Origin: Leptasterias polaris
Lineage: Eukaryota; Echinodermata; Asteroidea; Forcipulatida; Asteriidae
DNA: 64,000 nucleotides
Assembly: GCA_037783415.1 (NCBI GenBank)
Contig: JAZGTN010000098.1
Coordinates: 620,001-684,000, forward strand
Direction of reading: 5' to 3'
Part shown: positions 13,137-24,581 of the stretch, piece by piece
How positions within the stretch are numbered: the stretch's first letter is position 1
Layout of the letters: each line of letters begins with the position of its first letter
The notes under the pieces: generated by a model
The model's database searches: none
The model's input: the letters and a program-made list of their open reading frames with translations, nothing else
What the model was told of the DNA's origin: nothing
Translations under genes and position numbers: made by a program

Positions 13137-14370
13137 TTTTTCTGAAACGGCCACGTGACTGTCACATGATGACCATGTGATGATTTGTTGGCAAAGAAAA
13201 ATGATTGGATACCTCAACCATACTCAGTGTCTATGTACAGGCTTTGCTTAGTAAATCAAGAATGGAACTGAAAAGGGATATTATCGTAGTTATCTGGTCT
13301 CGCGACTGTGGATGAAGCAACGTATACATTTTGGCAACTGCGGTATGCCTCCCAAAGGTCGAATTTCCTTCGGAGTCATGTGATAGTCACCTGGTAGTCA
13401 CGTGGACCCAGGATGGAAAAATTGAAAAGGCGACGGACAAAATTGTCCCATGCGCGTTTCTATGTCTTAAAAACGGAAGATACGAGCATGGTCATAACGA
13501 GAACACGGATAATACGAGGTATTGTTTTTCCACCAGAAACATTAAGCTTCCCTGCAACTTCCCTTGCACACTACTACCAACGAAAAAATCCCCGGGCTAT
13601 CCAAGTGTTCGCTGCATAGCTCTGAAAACGACGTCGGACCGGACCACTTTGCCCTCGTTAGCCTAACTTTCGATGCCCGTAACTGCCTATATTTGGGATC
13701 TGCATGAAAAAAAATGCTGGCTGACCCCATCTTTAGTCGTTTTGCTGCATCCAGCAGCAATTTTCGCTGGAAAAATGCAAGAAAAAACCCCCTTTTGGAT
13801 AACCAAACGAAACGTACAATCTCACTACTTGCACGTGTATATACAACGTAAATGCAGGCAGTTCGAGTGGGGTCGATGTTCAATCGAGGCGAAGTCTTCC
13901 TCGATTGACGCCACAAAAAGGGATGGGCGGAGTCGCCCCCAAACAACTTTATCTGTTTTTTAAACATATAAATACTGTCAAACAATTACTCAAAAAATTG
14001 TTTTATTGTTAATTATACTCTTATATAAAAAAAAAAAAATCTATTTCCAGGTGACTTTAACTCATCAGGTTCGGCCTAGTGCCTGGGTACAATATTAAAA
14101 TCAGAGTCCAATGGTTTTGATACTTCTTTATTTGCTAGAGTGCTGTATCAGAGAGGGATTTAATGAAAGGATATTGATCCACCAAACATCCGGGAGGATT
14201 TGACTTTACACAAAAATAGATCTAAGCCTACACGTAATATGTGTGCCGAAAGCAATAACGTAAATTGGTTCTCACAAACAAGAAACCCGGCTTTTTCCCA
14301 ATGCAGCCTAGGTTATTTAAATCGTTTTGAATGAAAGAAATACAGGATGGATGCAACGTGATGACAATGT
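13137..14370. other. Intergenic stretch between minisatellite and cpt2 copy C
   Basis: Holds the solitary inverted minisatellite unit (13418-13445) and a related inverted pair, CCACGTGACTGTCACATGA near 13152 and its partner near 13371-13405. Together these suggest an old inverted-repeat element about 550 bp long whose left arm carries the expanded array. From 13450 to 14340 I see no gene. A run of A lies at 14027-14038. Confidence 0.35.
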
Positions 14371-14880
14371 TTATGACTATTTTCGTTGATTTTCAGCTGG
14401 TTTGATAAAACGATTCAGCTCATCATTACAAAAGCTGGACGCTTACTTCTAAACTTGGAGCATTCGTCGGTAGATGGAATGACAGTAACGCATTTGGTAT
14501 CTGAGGCCTTTCAAGACTCTATCGACCGACCTGCTGTGTCACCAGGTGGCACCATCAGCAATGCAGACTACTCGCAGACTGTCAGGAAGGTGATGATCTC
14601 TGATGTCCTTTATTCTTTGATCATGTGATCCTTGAAAATTTGAAATCTTTTGCAATGTATTTTCCTCAGTGCACACAATGGTCACAATTTAGAGTGTATT
14701 ATTTCCATGTCTTCTCCCAGATCCACCAAATTGAAAGTTGCATGATTCCTTTATTACAAGCATTCCTGAGCATGCACAATATTCGCAAAGCCATTACAAT
14801 TGCTTGAAGGGATTCCTCATCAAAAGTTTGGGAAAAGAGTCCATTCTTTCAAATCGTCTGGTTTCAAGGGATTTTGTAAA

Positions 14881-15480
14881 CACTTATTATTATTATTGTT
14901 TATTCGGCATATCAAAAAGAACAAACAAAATACAGAAAGAACAAAGCAATACAAAAGGGACGAAAAGCCAATGGCACATGCCTGGAATTAAAAAAGATTA
15001 TTAAATAACTGACTTGAAAGCCTTTAACTCCAATGCCACTGGCTACATAGGCACATGAAAAAACACAGCATCAAAAATCCAAGAAAAATAAAAATTCCTT
15101 CCCCCGGAAAAAAATAAGTATATATATATAAATATAAACTGTTAGTAGTGCATATAAAAATAAATAAACAATTTATGTTACTTTGGTTGGCAGACGTCGC
15201 ATCTCTCAGCAAAATTGTCCACCCCTTAAAGGAAAGCTCGGCCTCCCCAGACCTCAACGAATCAGGCAGTTCCTCCCAATAACGAGCAAAGACGTTCACT
15301 GCAGAGCAGTGAAGTCTCTGCGTTCGAGCTCCGAGGTGGTCAAACTTAACAGTCTCAGTGTGCCGACCATTTACTGCACGCCTGACCACACCACACTGAA
15401 TAAAACCATACAACCACTAGGAAGGGAACGGTTCATTGAAATAAGGATTCATATTGTAGCGTAGTCGGGAGCGCATAGAA
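14881..15480 (-). mobile_element. 5'-truncated LINE relic (CR1/L2-like end)
   Basis: On the minus strand an open frame at 15413-15024 includes FARYWEELPDSLRSGEAELS, which resembles the C-terminal end of LINE reverse-transcriptase proteins (short aromatic-W-x-x-LP motif). The same strand ends downstream in a pyrimidine-poor tail, AATAAACAATAATAATAATA, at 14881-14905, as expected for a LINE 3' end with an AAT microsatellite. Start and family are uncertain; only the last part of the element is present. It sits in the intron of cpt2 copy C. Confidence 0.42.
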
Positions 15481-16379
15481 CTGAACCAAAATAAGGAACC
15501 AATATTTAGCTGGCTTTAAATTCTAGCCAAATGATAATTTAATCAATATTCCTAATAGTTACACAAATCTACGTAAATTAGGTGGAGACCTAGGCCCTTA
15601 TGAGCAATATACAAAAAATAACAGCAGTTGGTACTTAACAGATGTATAGAAAATGAACAGAGTCCCTATCTGTGGCTGGTACAAACTATAATTTAGGTAA
15701 AACAACTGGTATGAATCTAAAATAATGTCTTGAAAAGAACTCTCCAAAGTATTCAAAACTCACTCTGTTTTTGGTGTACCAACTCAGCCCTCCACACACG
15801 ATGTTGCTTGGCCGCACCCAAAAAGCCAACTCAACCCAGCTCTGCCCACAACCGAAAAACCAAGAATGTATAATTGAACAAAAAGTCTTTGTAAATAACA
15901 AGAACATGCTGTATGTGAATGATGCATTAACTAAACAAAAGTAACTAGACTCAATGGGCTTTATAAAAAGAAGTAGTTTTACAGGTGATACTTCATTGTG
16001 TTCTTACATAAGTTTGAATAAAAGAACCCTAGTTCAAAAGAAAATATGTGACCTGGACTAGTCCACATCCACCACAGGGGAGGAGGCTGAACCCTGGACC
16101 AAAGCACAAGTGTTGGGGGGTATTTTCACTACAATATTGTACAAATTTTGTGAACATTGTTATATCTCAAATTTTGTGCTCATTGACTTGCAATAAATTA
16201 AGAGCATTACAATGGAAATTGTCTCTTAGGAGGATACCATTAACTGTACCATCTTTGTGGCAAGTGAGCTTTTGGATATCGTCACCAATAGCACCTCAAT
16301 ATAGTTTTGTTTGGATGGGAGGACTTGAAAGCGCGTCTAATCCAAACGTCAGGGTCATGTGGTTTTGAGTGCGGGAAGT
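15481..16379. other. Unassigned intronic sequence of copy C
   Basis: AT-rich sequence between the LINE relic and the DIRS-like element. No ORF with recognisable similarity was seen. The 5' boundary of the DIRS-like element may lie anywhere in this stretch. Confidence 0.3.
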
Positions 16380-16402
16380 TTGAAATCAATGAAGCGTACG
16401 CG

Positions 16403-16433
16403 TATATAAGCCGACAATAGGTTCGGTCAGTCA
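16403..16433 (+). promoter_or_regulatory. Putative core promoter of the DIRS-like element
   Basis: TATATAA at 16403-16409 is followed 26-30 bp downstream by TCAGTCAGTT (from 16427), which fits an animal initiator (TCAKT). It lies 160 bp before the zinc-knuckle ORF. Spacing and order are seen in the sequence; promoter activity is inference. Confidence 0.45.
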
Positions 16434-16588
16434 GTTCAGGCCGTAACACCGCACACGTTAAGTGTTAACTTGGTGTTAATACAATTCTGTTGTTACTGGT
16501 TATCTTTCACAGTCATGGCACTTCCTATCATGTTTGATTAACGTTTAGATGAATCATAACTCTTCTGATATCTATTTCTCTTATAGGC

Positions 16589-16723
16589 ATGCCAAATTAT
16601 GACATGTGCTTCAGTTGTAGAAGGCCAGGGCATTGGGCAAGAGAGTGTCCATTCTACCCCTTCGCCGTCACTTCCAAAGCCAAACTAAGAGATAGACCAA
16701 TATATGCATTAATGAAGAGCTAA
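16589..16723 (+). CDS. Small CCHC zinc-knuckle ORF (Gag remnant) of DIRS-like element
   Basis: A 44-codon ORF with a complete CCHC knuckle, CFSCRRPGHWAREC (C-x2-C-x4-H-x4-C), 7 codons from its start, followed by a basic tail ending LMKS. Zinc knuckles of this kind bind nucleic acid in retroelement Gag proteins. TTCTCTTATAG immediately precedes the start codon and could be a 3' splice site, so this may be the last exon of a longer Gag. The RT frame begins in another phase about 30 bp downstream. Confidence 0.6.
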   Translation: MPNYDMCFSCRRPGHWARECPFYPFAVTSKAKLRDRPIYALMKS

Positions 16724-16749
16724 AGTCTGATAAAACGAATGTAAAGGGA

Positions 16750-18480
16750 AGATTAAAACAGTGTGCCCAATTTTGGCAAAGTATTGGGGCATCAAAAATG
16801 ATCATGTCGGTAATTACTGAAGGATACAAAATTCCATTTCTAGAATTCCCACCACCAATGTTTTATCGAAACAATTCAGCTTTAAACGAGTTTTCTTTTG
16901 TCACTGATTCCATTCTTGAATTGCTAATTTCAAACAGAATATCAGAGAAGCCCGACCCATCGTACACAGTTAGTCCATTATCCGTAGCTTATCAAGCTTC
17001 TGGGAAGAAACGATTAATACTTCACTTGAGCAGAATAAACAAATTCGTACAAAAGATTCATTTCAAAATCGATTACTGGAAAATTGGCTTGCAATTTTTA
17101 TCTGAAAATGCACAGCTTATAACTTTTGATCTCAAATCAGGTTATCATCACATAGACGTAGCTGAGGATTACCAGAAGTATCTCGGGTTTTCATGGTCAA
17201 TTAATGGAGTTCAAAGATATTTCGAATTCACTGTTCTTCCTTTTGGTTTATCGTCTGCTCCACTGATTTTCACAAAAGTTCTGAAACCTTTGGTCACACA
17301 TTGGAGAGCTTCAGGTATTCTTATTGCACTATACTTAGATGATGGATTTATTGTCATTCCAAAGTTAACGAAGAATACTGAATTAAAAAAAATTGAAGCA
17401 AAGAAAATATCTAAACATGTGAGAGTTGATTTGTTAAGAGCGGGATTCATTTATAACATTGCCAAGAGTGTATGGGAGCCAACAGAGTCAATTGAATGGT
17501 TAGGTATGATTTGGGACACTAGAGAAGGTACACTTAGAGTACTTGTAAGGCGCATAGCAAAAATACTAAAAACCATTCGTGAAATTCAAGAAACGCCCAA
17601 TTTAACTGTTCGGAAACTACATTCAATTGTTGGACAAATTATTTCACTTGGTCCGGTATGTGGCAATATTTCCAGGCTTATGACTAGGGATTGCCAAGTT
17701 CAGATCGGTCAAGCCAATGATGAAGATGATTTCATAACTCTATTAACTCATCAAACGAATTCTGAAGTTCAGTTCTGGTCCCGAAATGTGTCTATATTAA
17801 ATGTGCGGAATGTATTTGCAAGTAGGAAAGTGAATAAGATAATATGTTGTGACGCAAGTGCAACAGGTTCGGGTGCAATCGTTTGTAATGATGTTCATAC
17901 AGCTCACAAGTATTGGTCAGAAGAACAAGCAACCAAAAGTTCAACATAGAGAGAACCTAATACCATTCTCTTCGCTATTTCTTCGTTCTTAACTATTATT
18001 TCTGGTTCGCAGTTAAAGTTATATACAGACAGTCAACCTGCGGCAAGGATTGTCGAAGTGGGGAGTATGAATACAGAATTACAAAGAATTGCAAATGACA
18101 TATTTCAGATCACATTAGAATGAAGTTGAATGGATCCCTAGGAACGAACAAGCAGATTTCGTAAGTAGATTGGTTGACACTGATGATTGGATGATATCAA
18201 CACAATTTTTCCATGTTCTAACAAGGTTGTGGGGTCCATTTTCCGTAGATTGTTTCGCCTGCCATTATAATGCCAAACTTCCACGTTTCTTTTCGAGATT
18301 TTGGAACCCGAGCACTTCTGGAGTAGATGCCTTTGGACAAAATTGGTCAGGAGAGTCAGGAGAGAATTGTCTGTTAGTACCCCAGTAGTTTTGATTCCGA
18401 GTGTTTTACAGAAACTCCTCGACTGTAAAGCTAAAGGTACTTTAGTTTTTCCACGGTGGCCTTCTTCAGTGTTTTGACCA
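16750..18480 (+). pseudogene. Reverse transcriptase-RNase H of DIRS-like element, with stops
   Basis: The main open part is 16798-17949 (383 codons); the similarity starts slightly upstream (CAQFWQSIGAS). RT landmarks are LITFDLKSGYHH (about residue 110), VLPFGLSSAP, and the catalytic YLDD at about residue 179. RNase H starts at IICCDASATGSG (about 350). A TAG at 17947-17949 interrupts the frame. The same frame continues with LKLYTDSQPA, then a frame change near 18120 leads to VEWIPRNEQADFVSRL and a DIRS-typical downstream block (FSVDCFACHYNAKLPRF at about 18240, KGTLVFPRWPS at about 18435). It therefore has one stop, at least one frameshift and later stops, and this copy is inactive. Confidence 0.8.
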
Positions 18481-18740
18481 ATTATGTGGTTACACTACAA
18501 AATATGGATAAAGGGATTTATTTCAGTTGAGGGACAAAATGCTCTGGAACTTGGAAGGAACAAAAATTCATTATTCGGTTCCCAGAGATTTCAAGGTGTT
18601 ATTTGTGCTGTTTTTATAGATTGTACTGTAACCTAACCGACTCCGAATCTTTAACAATCTCGTGTACTTGTTTTTTGCTTGCACTTTAGATAGTATACTC
18701 GCAACCATTTTGGACAGAATTTCCAATCCAGCTGGAAAGT

Positions 18741-19490
18741 ATGAGAAGACAAATCTTCAATGAAGCTGTATTATCCAAGGCAGATGGCACAACTATTGCA
18801 TATTTATACAAATGCAGGCATTTTCTTTTTTGGATTAAGGAAGTGTATTCAGACATAAAACTTCCCGTACAAGATGAAATAATAGCCGCTTACTTGGTTC
18901 AATTAAAAGTTAGAGCAAAATCGGATAGCGTTCTCACATCAGCTGCAGCAGCTATCAAATGGTTGCATACTTTAGTTAATGCCAAAATTAACCCAATAGA
19001 CTCACAAATAGTTCAACAGATTTTAGTTAGTGCCAAACGACAACTTCACAAACCACCAAATCAAAAAGAACCAATGACATTAAGTTAAACGTATAGTTGA
19101 TCAATTAGGAGGAGCTGATAACACATTAATGGAACTAAGAACAGCCTGCTACGTTTCCTTAAAATTCGCCTTACTCTTCAGGCACGATGAAATGGTTCAG
19201 ATAAAGGCTTCTCATATTGAAGAACTTCCGAATAATAAAGGATTTAGTATTTTCATATACCCCGTTCCAAAACAGACGTTTTTAGAGAAGGGAATAAAGC
19301 TTATCTATCCGATACTCATAGCTCATACTCCCCTGTTGCGATATTAAGGAGCTTTATGTCAAGATCTTGTATTGAAATTGGTCAAGATGTACATGTACAT
19401 CTATTCACAGCCCTATCATACCATCCCAGTATTAACATGTATAAACCTCTTGTGAATAAGCCTTTAAGTTATACTAGGTGTCGGGAATTA
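18741..19490 (+). pseudogene. Tyrosine recombinase of DIRS-like element, C-terminus missing
   Basis: The first part, 18741-19088 (115 codons), is a helical N-terminal domain (VQDEIIAAYLVQL, AIKWLHTL). A stop at 19086-19088 breaks the frame. The catalytic domain resumes in 19129-19347 with RTACYVSLKFALLFRHDEM, where the Arg in LFRHDE is the likely first active-site Arg. After another break, a block reading NKPLSYTRCRELLK appears near 19460. The expected HxxR box and nucleophilic Tyr that should follow are absent: the sequence runs into A-rich DNA at 19500. The enzyme would be dead. The tyrosine-recombinase call is firm at family level only. Confidence 0.7.
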
Positions 19491-19803
19491 TAAAAATTAT
19501 TTAAAAAAAAATAAAAAAAATATGAGTAATGGCTAAATTATATAATAGAGAATGTTGTTTGTACTTAAGAAGTGTTCTCTAAAATGTATGTAGTTGTATA
19601 AGTAATCTCATGAACGAAAAATATTGTAGTTGACTGTAATCCATTGTAATAAGAATGCATGTATATGGGAGGATACTCAAAAAGGCTTAGATGGCCGAGA
19701 TTCGGTGAGTCTTGATAGTGAGGAATGGCGATTATTCAATTTGTAACTAATCGTGTAAAATCGTGTAAATATAGTTGACTGTATTCACTATTAATGAGGA
19801 TAC

Positions 19804-19880
19804 CGGGCGATGCCCGAAGGGCCTAAAGGGTCGAGACTCGATGAGTCTCGGGCCTAAAGGGTCGAGACTCGATGAGTCTG
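19804..19880. repeat. Three short hairpins with identical GAT loops
   Basis: CGGGC-GAT-GCCCG at 19804-19816, GAGACTC-GAT-GAGTCTC at 19833-19849, and a second copy of the latter at 19864-19880 (one arm base changed). The last two lie in a 31-bp tandem duplication beginning GGGCCTAAAGGGTC. They follow the recombinase remnant and may be part of the 3' end of the DIRS-like element. Confidence 0.65.
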
Positions 19881-20907
19881 GATTGAGTTATAATGGCTTT
19901 TTAACAAACGATTAACTAACATTAAAACCTTTTCGACCAATTAACACTCAAACGTTGTGCTCCGGCCTATTTCCCATGCTATAATAAATTATCTGAAACA
20001 AAATATTTGTATCATGAAGTATTTAGTTTGTTTCTTGTCGTCCATAGAAAATGAAACTGCTTTTCATGCGTATGAGCGTAGCGAAGAAGCATGAAATGTA
20101 TATTAGACAAAGCTTCACTGTTTACTTTCTCCCCAGCTTGATTTTAACCTTGATACTGTTATACGCCAAGGCATCGAGAAGGCCCAGGTCGATCACATAA
20201 ATAGAACTGAACAGCGGCGTAACTAAGGTAAATTTTTAGGGGGGCACTGCTGGCAAATCAACTATAGATTCCTTTGCACTTTAATGTATTTGAGGACTGG
20301 CACTAGGATTGGGGCCATGGACAGTAGGCCTAATCAATGTTAAAAACTTGACCCATCCCCCCCAATTTCGATGTTTACATAATTATTGACAAACTATTTA
20401 ATATACCCTATAGACGATGTGACCTGTGACATCACATGTTTACAAAAGAGCCACAGAACCTGGACTTCCGGCAGGCATATTTGTACACAGATCAATGGAA
20501 GAAAACAACAAATCTTATGTTTTATGGAGATTGCACTGTCTGATTTTTCTAAACTTTTGATATGAAGAAAGGGGGACATCTCAAAAGCTGTACAGCTGTT
20601 GCTTTTGTAAATTTTGAATTTATGTGAAAATTATGACACAAAATGTAAATTTTCCCATAAAGCCTGTGCAGTATCTTGCCCGGCAGGAAACGCTTTAGAA
20701 TGTACAAGGTCACCACTCTGTAAACAAATGTAACATGGTCTATACACTGAAGAACAAAGTAATGTCTCAAATGAAGCAAATATTTTAGATCAATGCTCTC
20801 ACAGCTCAGACTGCCCTTGACGAAGTCGTTGTGTTGCAAAGTCAATGAAGCTGTAGCAATCCATGGCTTTCCTGTGTAGATGATGCCTTTCCCCCTCCAA
20901 CAGACTG

Positions 20908-21328
20908 TTGTTTCTCCGAGTGGATAAGAGCACCGGACCCAAGCTCGGGTGTTTCAGATCAGCAGAGTGTGGGTTCGAGTCCCGGTCGTGACACCTGTGT
21001 CCTTAAGCAAGACACTTAACCATTATTGCTTCGTCCTTCGGATGGGAGGTAAAGCCGTTGGTCCCGTGTGTTGTGTAATGCACGTAAAAGAACCCAGTGC
21101 ACTTATCGAAAAGAGAAGGGGTTCGTCCCGGTGTTCCTGGTTTGATTGGCTGCATATTGCGCCACAGCACCTTGTAAACCATTACATGGTGCTATGTAAA
21201 GGAATAGGTCCCATACTTCAAAACGTAGCTCCACATACCTTGCAGGAAAAAAATACTGAGCGCTTTGAGACGCCCCTATCTAGAGGGTGTGATAAAGCGC
21301 TATATAAGAATCGAGTATTATTAATAAC
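20908..21328 (+). mobile_element. tRNA-derived SINE, copy 1 (near full length)
   Basis: The head has RNA polymerase III box A-like (GAGTGGATAAGAGC) and box B (GGTTCGAGTCCC) elements at the correct spacing. The body contains CTTAAGCAAGACACTTAACC, TTGTGTAATGCACGTAAAAG and TGATTGGCTGCATATTGCGC. The tail, AAAGCGCTATATAAGAA with an ATT run, looks like the 3' end of an L2/CR1-type LINE, which would supply its reverse transcriptase. A related copy at 59078-59468 shares head, body and tail. Untranslated. Confidence 0.75.
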
Positions 21329-22326
21329 TACCACAGAGCCAAAATCCTCTTTTGTCAACTTTGGATTGAACATCAGACATCAACGGCCTGCAACAAAAGA
21401 ATTACGTCCACCGTATCCATCTTTGATTGTGATTTGTGCCTGCGACTTGCTATGTCCGAATGTGTGGTAAACTTTGCATTATGGGTAAAATGTTTCCACG
21501 AGGAGCAGTTTACCTCATTTTCGGTTAATTTTTACCTCAAGTTGGGCAAAAGTTAAGCATGCTTGAGGTTAACAAATGTTGTTTAACCCACTTCAGGAGG
21601 GATTTTCCCCTGCTATTGGTTAAAAAACGCCCTTTAAACATACTAAAACGCTCAATTTACCCAACGGGGATGACAGTTTGTTCGGAACAATTCCAAGATT
21701 TTCGAAAGCGCACGATTAATACATAGGTTTTACAACTGCTATAACAACTGCAAGTTGTTGGTCATGTTATAAAGAACCAAAGCTTTTTAAAAAGATAGGT
21801 GTTTGGCCCATGCCAATGATTCACAAATTATTGGGAAAGTTTCACATTGGATTATAGGTTGCGCTTACTCAAAAAGGGTTAAAACAAGGCTCAATGTTGG
21901 TTAAACACTTTTTTTTAAAAACCAAAATAATGGAGAACAAGACACAATTTGTTGGTGTTAAGGTAAAACCGAGTATATTTTACCAAGTGATATGGTTAAA
22001 AGCTTTTTCCAAATGACAAATTACCAGGGAAGTTTTAACCATCACGGTTGGGCTTATTGCAATCACTCAATTTTTGGATGAGCTTTAGCCCAAAACAAAA
22101 GTTGATACCAGTAAAAAGTAACAATCGGTGAAAACGGCGCTTGATGTTGAAGTTAGGCATTTTAAACTCCTGCCTTCTTTGAAAATTTCAAGGTATTTTA
22201 AACTTAGTTTTCTTACAGTATGGAGACTTGTTGCTTTGCACTTCATATATTATGGTAGACACTAGAATGTGATTCAGACCCCGAACCCGACTCTGAATGG
22301 CAGTGTACTATATAGGTAAGGTATGA
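21329..22326. other. Intergenic, no gene seen
   Basis: About 1 kb without recognisable protein or RNA. Words such as GGTTAAAA and TTTTTAACC recur in both orientations (21590-22030), suggesting an old inverted-repeat element, but I could not define its ends. Confidence 0.3.
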
Positions 22327-22334
22327 CCTTCATT

Positions 22335-22685
22335 CATAGAAATAGAACCCGGAGAATGCCGAGTGTGTCATTGTGCGGGCGATTTCGTTGTGAGACCATT
22401 TTTATGGACGCGCGTACGCCATTTTTTTAAACGCGTGTATGGCTAGAGACGTACGCCGGGTGTTACGGCGCGCTGCCCATGGTAGCGAGGCTGGTCAGTG
22501 ATAAGCCAGTGATAATGTTTTGCCATACAGTAGACGTCATGAACATTGACCAATGAAAACACGTAGAAACGGTCTATGTGCGTTGCCATTTTGCCATACA
22601 CGCGTGTCACGTGATGATCATTTTGCCATACACAGACGACACAGAGGGCGGTCGAGCTCAGCGTTCTCCGGGTTCTATTTCTATG
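22335..22685. mobile_element. 351-bp MITE with 8-bp target duplication
   Basis: Ends are CATAGAAATAGAACCCGGAG and, inverted at the right, CTCCGGGTTCTATTTCTATG, about 22-24 bp of terminal inverted repeat. It is flanked by exact copies of CCTTCATT (22327-22334 and 22686-22693). The interior is rich in ACGCG/CGCGT and has no ORF of note. Eight-bp duplication suggests the hAT superfamily. Its internal phrase CCATGGTAGCGAGGCTGG recurs at 60850, so a relative may exist near there. Confidence 0.85.
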
Positions 22686-22693
22686 CCTTCATT

Positions 22694-24540
22694 CCATATC
22701 CATAAGCTCAGCCCGATTTTGAACCCTGACCCTACCATCATTATAATTTATTCCCATACATGTCTCAAACCAGGACTTTTCTCAGGCTTTATTTATTTGA
22801 ACGTCCTCTTTGGATCGGAATGAAAGTTCACAGTGGGGTAATTTTTTTATCAAATAATTAAGTCAATGTACAAAACGGCACAAAGCATAATGACATGTGG
22901 TTCCGGAGATACTATTTTTATTTAATTTTACAGTTTCCTTTTTGTACCGGAAGCAAAGGTCAGAGTGGGTTCACGTTTCTAAATAAAATTTTACATGCTG
23001 TAGGCTAAGTAAAAGACGGCACAAAGATTATAACTTCGTGACATGCGGCAGAAGATATGAGTTTTTAAATAAACTTTGAATTAATGTATTTTGACACGTG
23101 ATGACGTCACGATGACGAACACGTATTTTTCAGAGTAAGTATTTTTTTACAAGCTACAATATGGAATAAGAATGTCCCCATGCCGCATTACATTCGAACG
23201 AAAACCCTGAAAATTCAAAGATTTCATCTTTTGGTGTAGATCCAACACATGTTAATAGAGAGTGCTGTAAAAGGTGGTGACGTCCTACTTCCATACATTT
23301 TAGCATAATAAACTCATAGCAATGTTTAAAACGTTGCAAATACAATATGATACATCGCGCCACACTGTCTTTTAACGTGTTTTTTAAAACACATGCCTAA
23401 TTATTGCAAAACGTTGTTTTAATCGTCTTCATTTTTGATGCTTTAGTTTATCCCACCCTCCCCCTCTCAAAGATGTACCAAACCCATGGAGTTCTTCACA
23501 CAGCGTGCAACAATTGTTTTACTATACCATGGTAATAGATTGGAGACAATTTAGAGGCTGTCTGTTGTCATCTACCAACATATCAGATCAAAAGAAGCAG
23601 ACGGACAGTGGCGAGCAATTTGAAAACAACAAATGGATATCGTTGTCGGAAATCTTGCTCCACTGTTTCCTATATACAGTGACTATTAAACAAGGCAGTT
23701 CGAAACGATCAACAGTGGGTGCGATATAATTTGATGAAAATTAACATGATTATGACATATTTGTACTAAAAGGGTGGTATTTTACTCTAAAAATGTCAGG
23801 TTTTTGTGGTTTCTGCCCTGACCACATGGTAGGTCGGATTGGGCTAAAAATTGGTGTGCATTCATTGCTCATCAGGACCTACAAGCACAGCTATTTTTAT
23901 CAAAATTGGACGACATGAGGTAAAAAAGTGCGTTGGTCTGACATGGAATGACCCATATCGTGTTTATATGTGGATGATTGCACTACATGTGTCCGGACAA
24001 GGTACGAGTACGACAGGCCCTATTTACGTGTTTTTATTTTTACGTCATTGCGTGCAATGTAAACATCTAGAGACGGAGTAACATTTTTTACTTGCCAAAA
24101 ATCAAGTCTGCTCTCCGCAAGGCTCTAACTGTAAGTGTTGTACCATCATTATAATAGTCCAGACTGTTCAAACTGTTTCAACTTACACTTTCCAAATTAC
24201 ATTACTCAACATACATCGGAACATTGTTGGAAAAACAAGGGAGGCCTAGAGAAGCCATTTACCTTAAATCATTTTCTCACTGGCTAGAAACATCAGTTTG
24301 CCCTTTTTTCATTAACCCCCAAATTGACATCAGTCAGCTTCCCTTTTGGTTTAGTATTTGAGATTCGATAAATCTATTCTCATACAATTTGTTTTATATA
24401 CAATTCACAATACCCTAACACCTATAGTAAAAGATGCTAACTTTCTAGTTGTGTAGTTTTTTTTAAATATTCGTCTGCTTCTTCTTCTCACCCTCGAATG
24501 AACTACCGGTACATGCTGGAACAACATTCATGATGAGAAG
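22694..24540. other. Intergenic, no gene seen
   Basis: Roughly 1.8 kb downstream of cpt2 copy B (which reads leftward). No ORF resembles a known protein. Near-duplicate phrases around 22815-22850 and 22935-22985 (GGTACCGGAAGCAAAGGT-like, ATAAAATTTTACA) hint at a short degenerate duplication. Confidence 0.3.
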
Positions 24541-24546
24541 TTTATT
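24541..24546 (-). terminator. Candidate polyadenylation signal of cpt2 copy B
   Basis: TTTATT on the plus strand reads AATAAA on the coding strand, 35 bp after the stop codon at 24582-24584. Position and motif fit, but the 3' UTR would be very short and other signals further left are possible. Confidence 0.45.
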
Positions 24547-24581
24547 AGTTGTGTACCGCAATATGATATACTTTCAAAACA

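Larger units (their letters stand above)
16380..19890 (+). mobile_element. DIRS-superfamily (tyrosine-recombinase) retrotransposon, degenerate
   Basis: Gene order is zinc-knuckle Gag remnant (16589-16723), reverse transcriptase plus RNase H (16750-18480), then tyrosine recombinase (18741-19480). An RT followed by a tyrosine recombinase instead of a DDE integrase defines the DIRS/Ngaro/PAT group. A TATA-containing promoter precedes it and short hairpins follow it. Stops and frame changes occur in RT-RNase H and recombinase, and the recombinase lacks its C-terminal active-site part, so this copy is not autonomous. I could not find split direct repeats to set the exact ends; the limits are approximate. 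Confidence 0.82.
14371..20212 (+). pseudogene. cpt2: cpt2 copy C, inverted fragment with two exons
   Basis: Exon 14397-14589 (193 bp, the same length as its counterparts at 979-1171 and 27232-27424) has TTTTCAG before it and GTGATG after it. It encodes WFDKTIQLI and the catalytic motif EHSSVDG. The next exon begins at 20137 after CTTTCTCCCCAG and matches the [19 protein letters not shown] stretch of copies A and B. It breaks off at about 20212 after roughly 75 bp, where unrelated sequence starts. The intron flanks also match the other copies in reverse (14590-14800). No upstream or downstream cpt2 exons exist nearby. WFDKTIQLI and EHSSVDG agree with copy B rather than A, so C probably derives from the B lineage. 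The intron has been inflated by a LINE relic and a DIRS-like element. It cannot make an enzyme. Confidence 0.85.

Noticed and set aside
12628..13158. KRRRTKL and SVAFSIL repeat proteins
   Set aside because: 21-bp minisatellite read in open frames; the non-repeat part belongs to a decayed relic.
14625..15004. Short plus-strand frames after the copy C exon
   Set aside because: They lie in intron sequence matching the introns of copies A and B in reverse.
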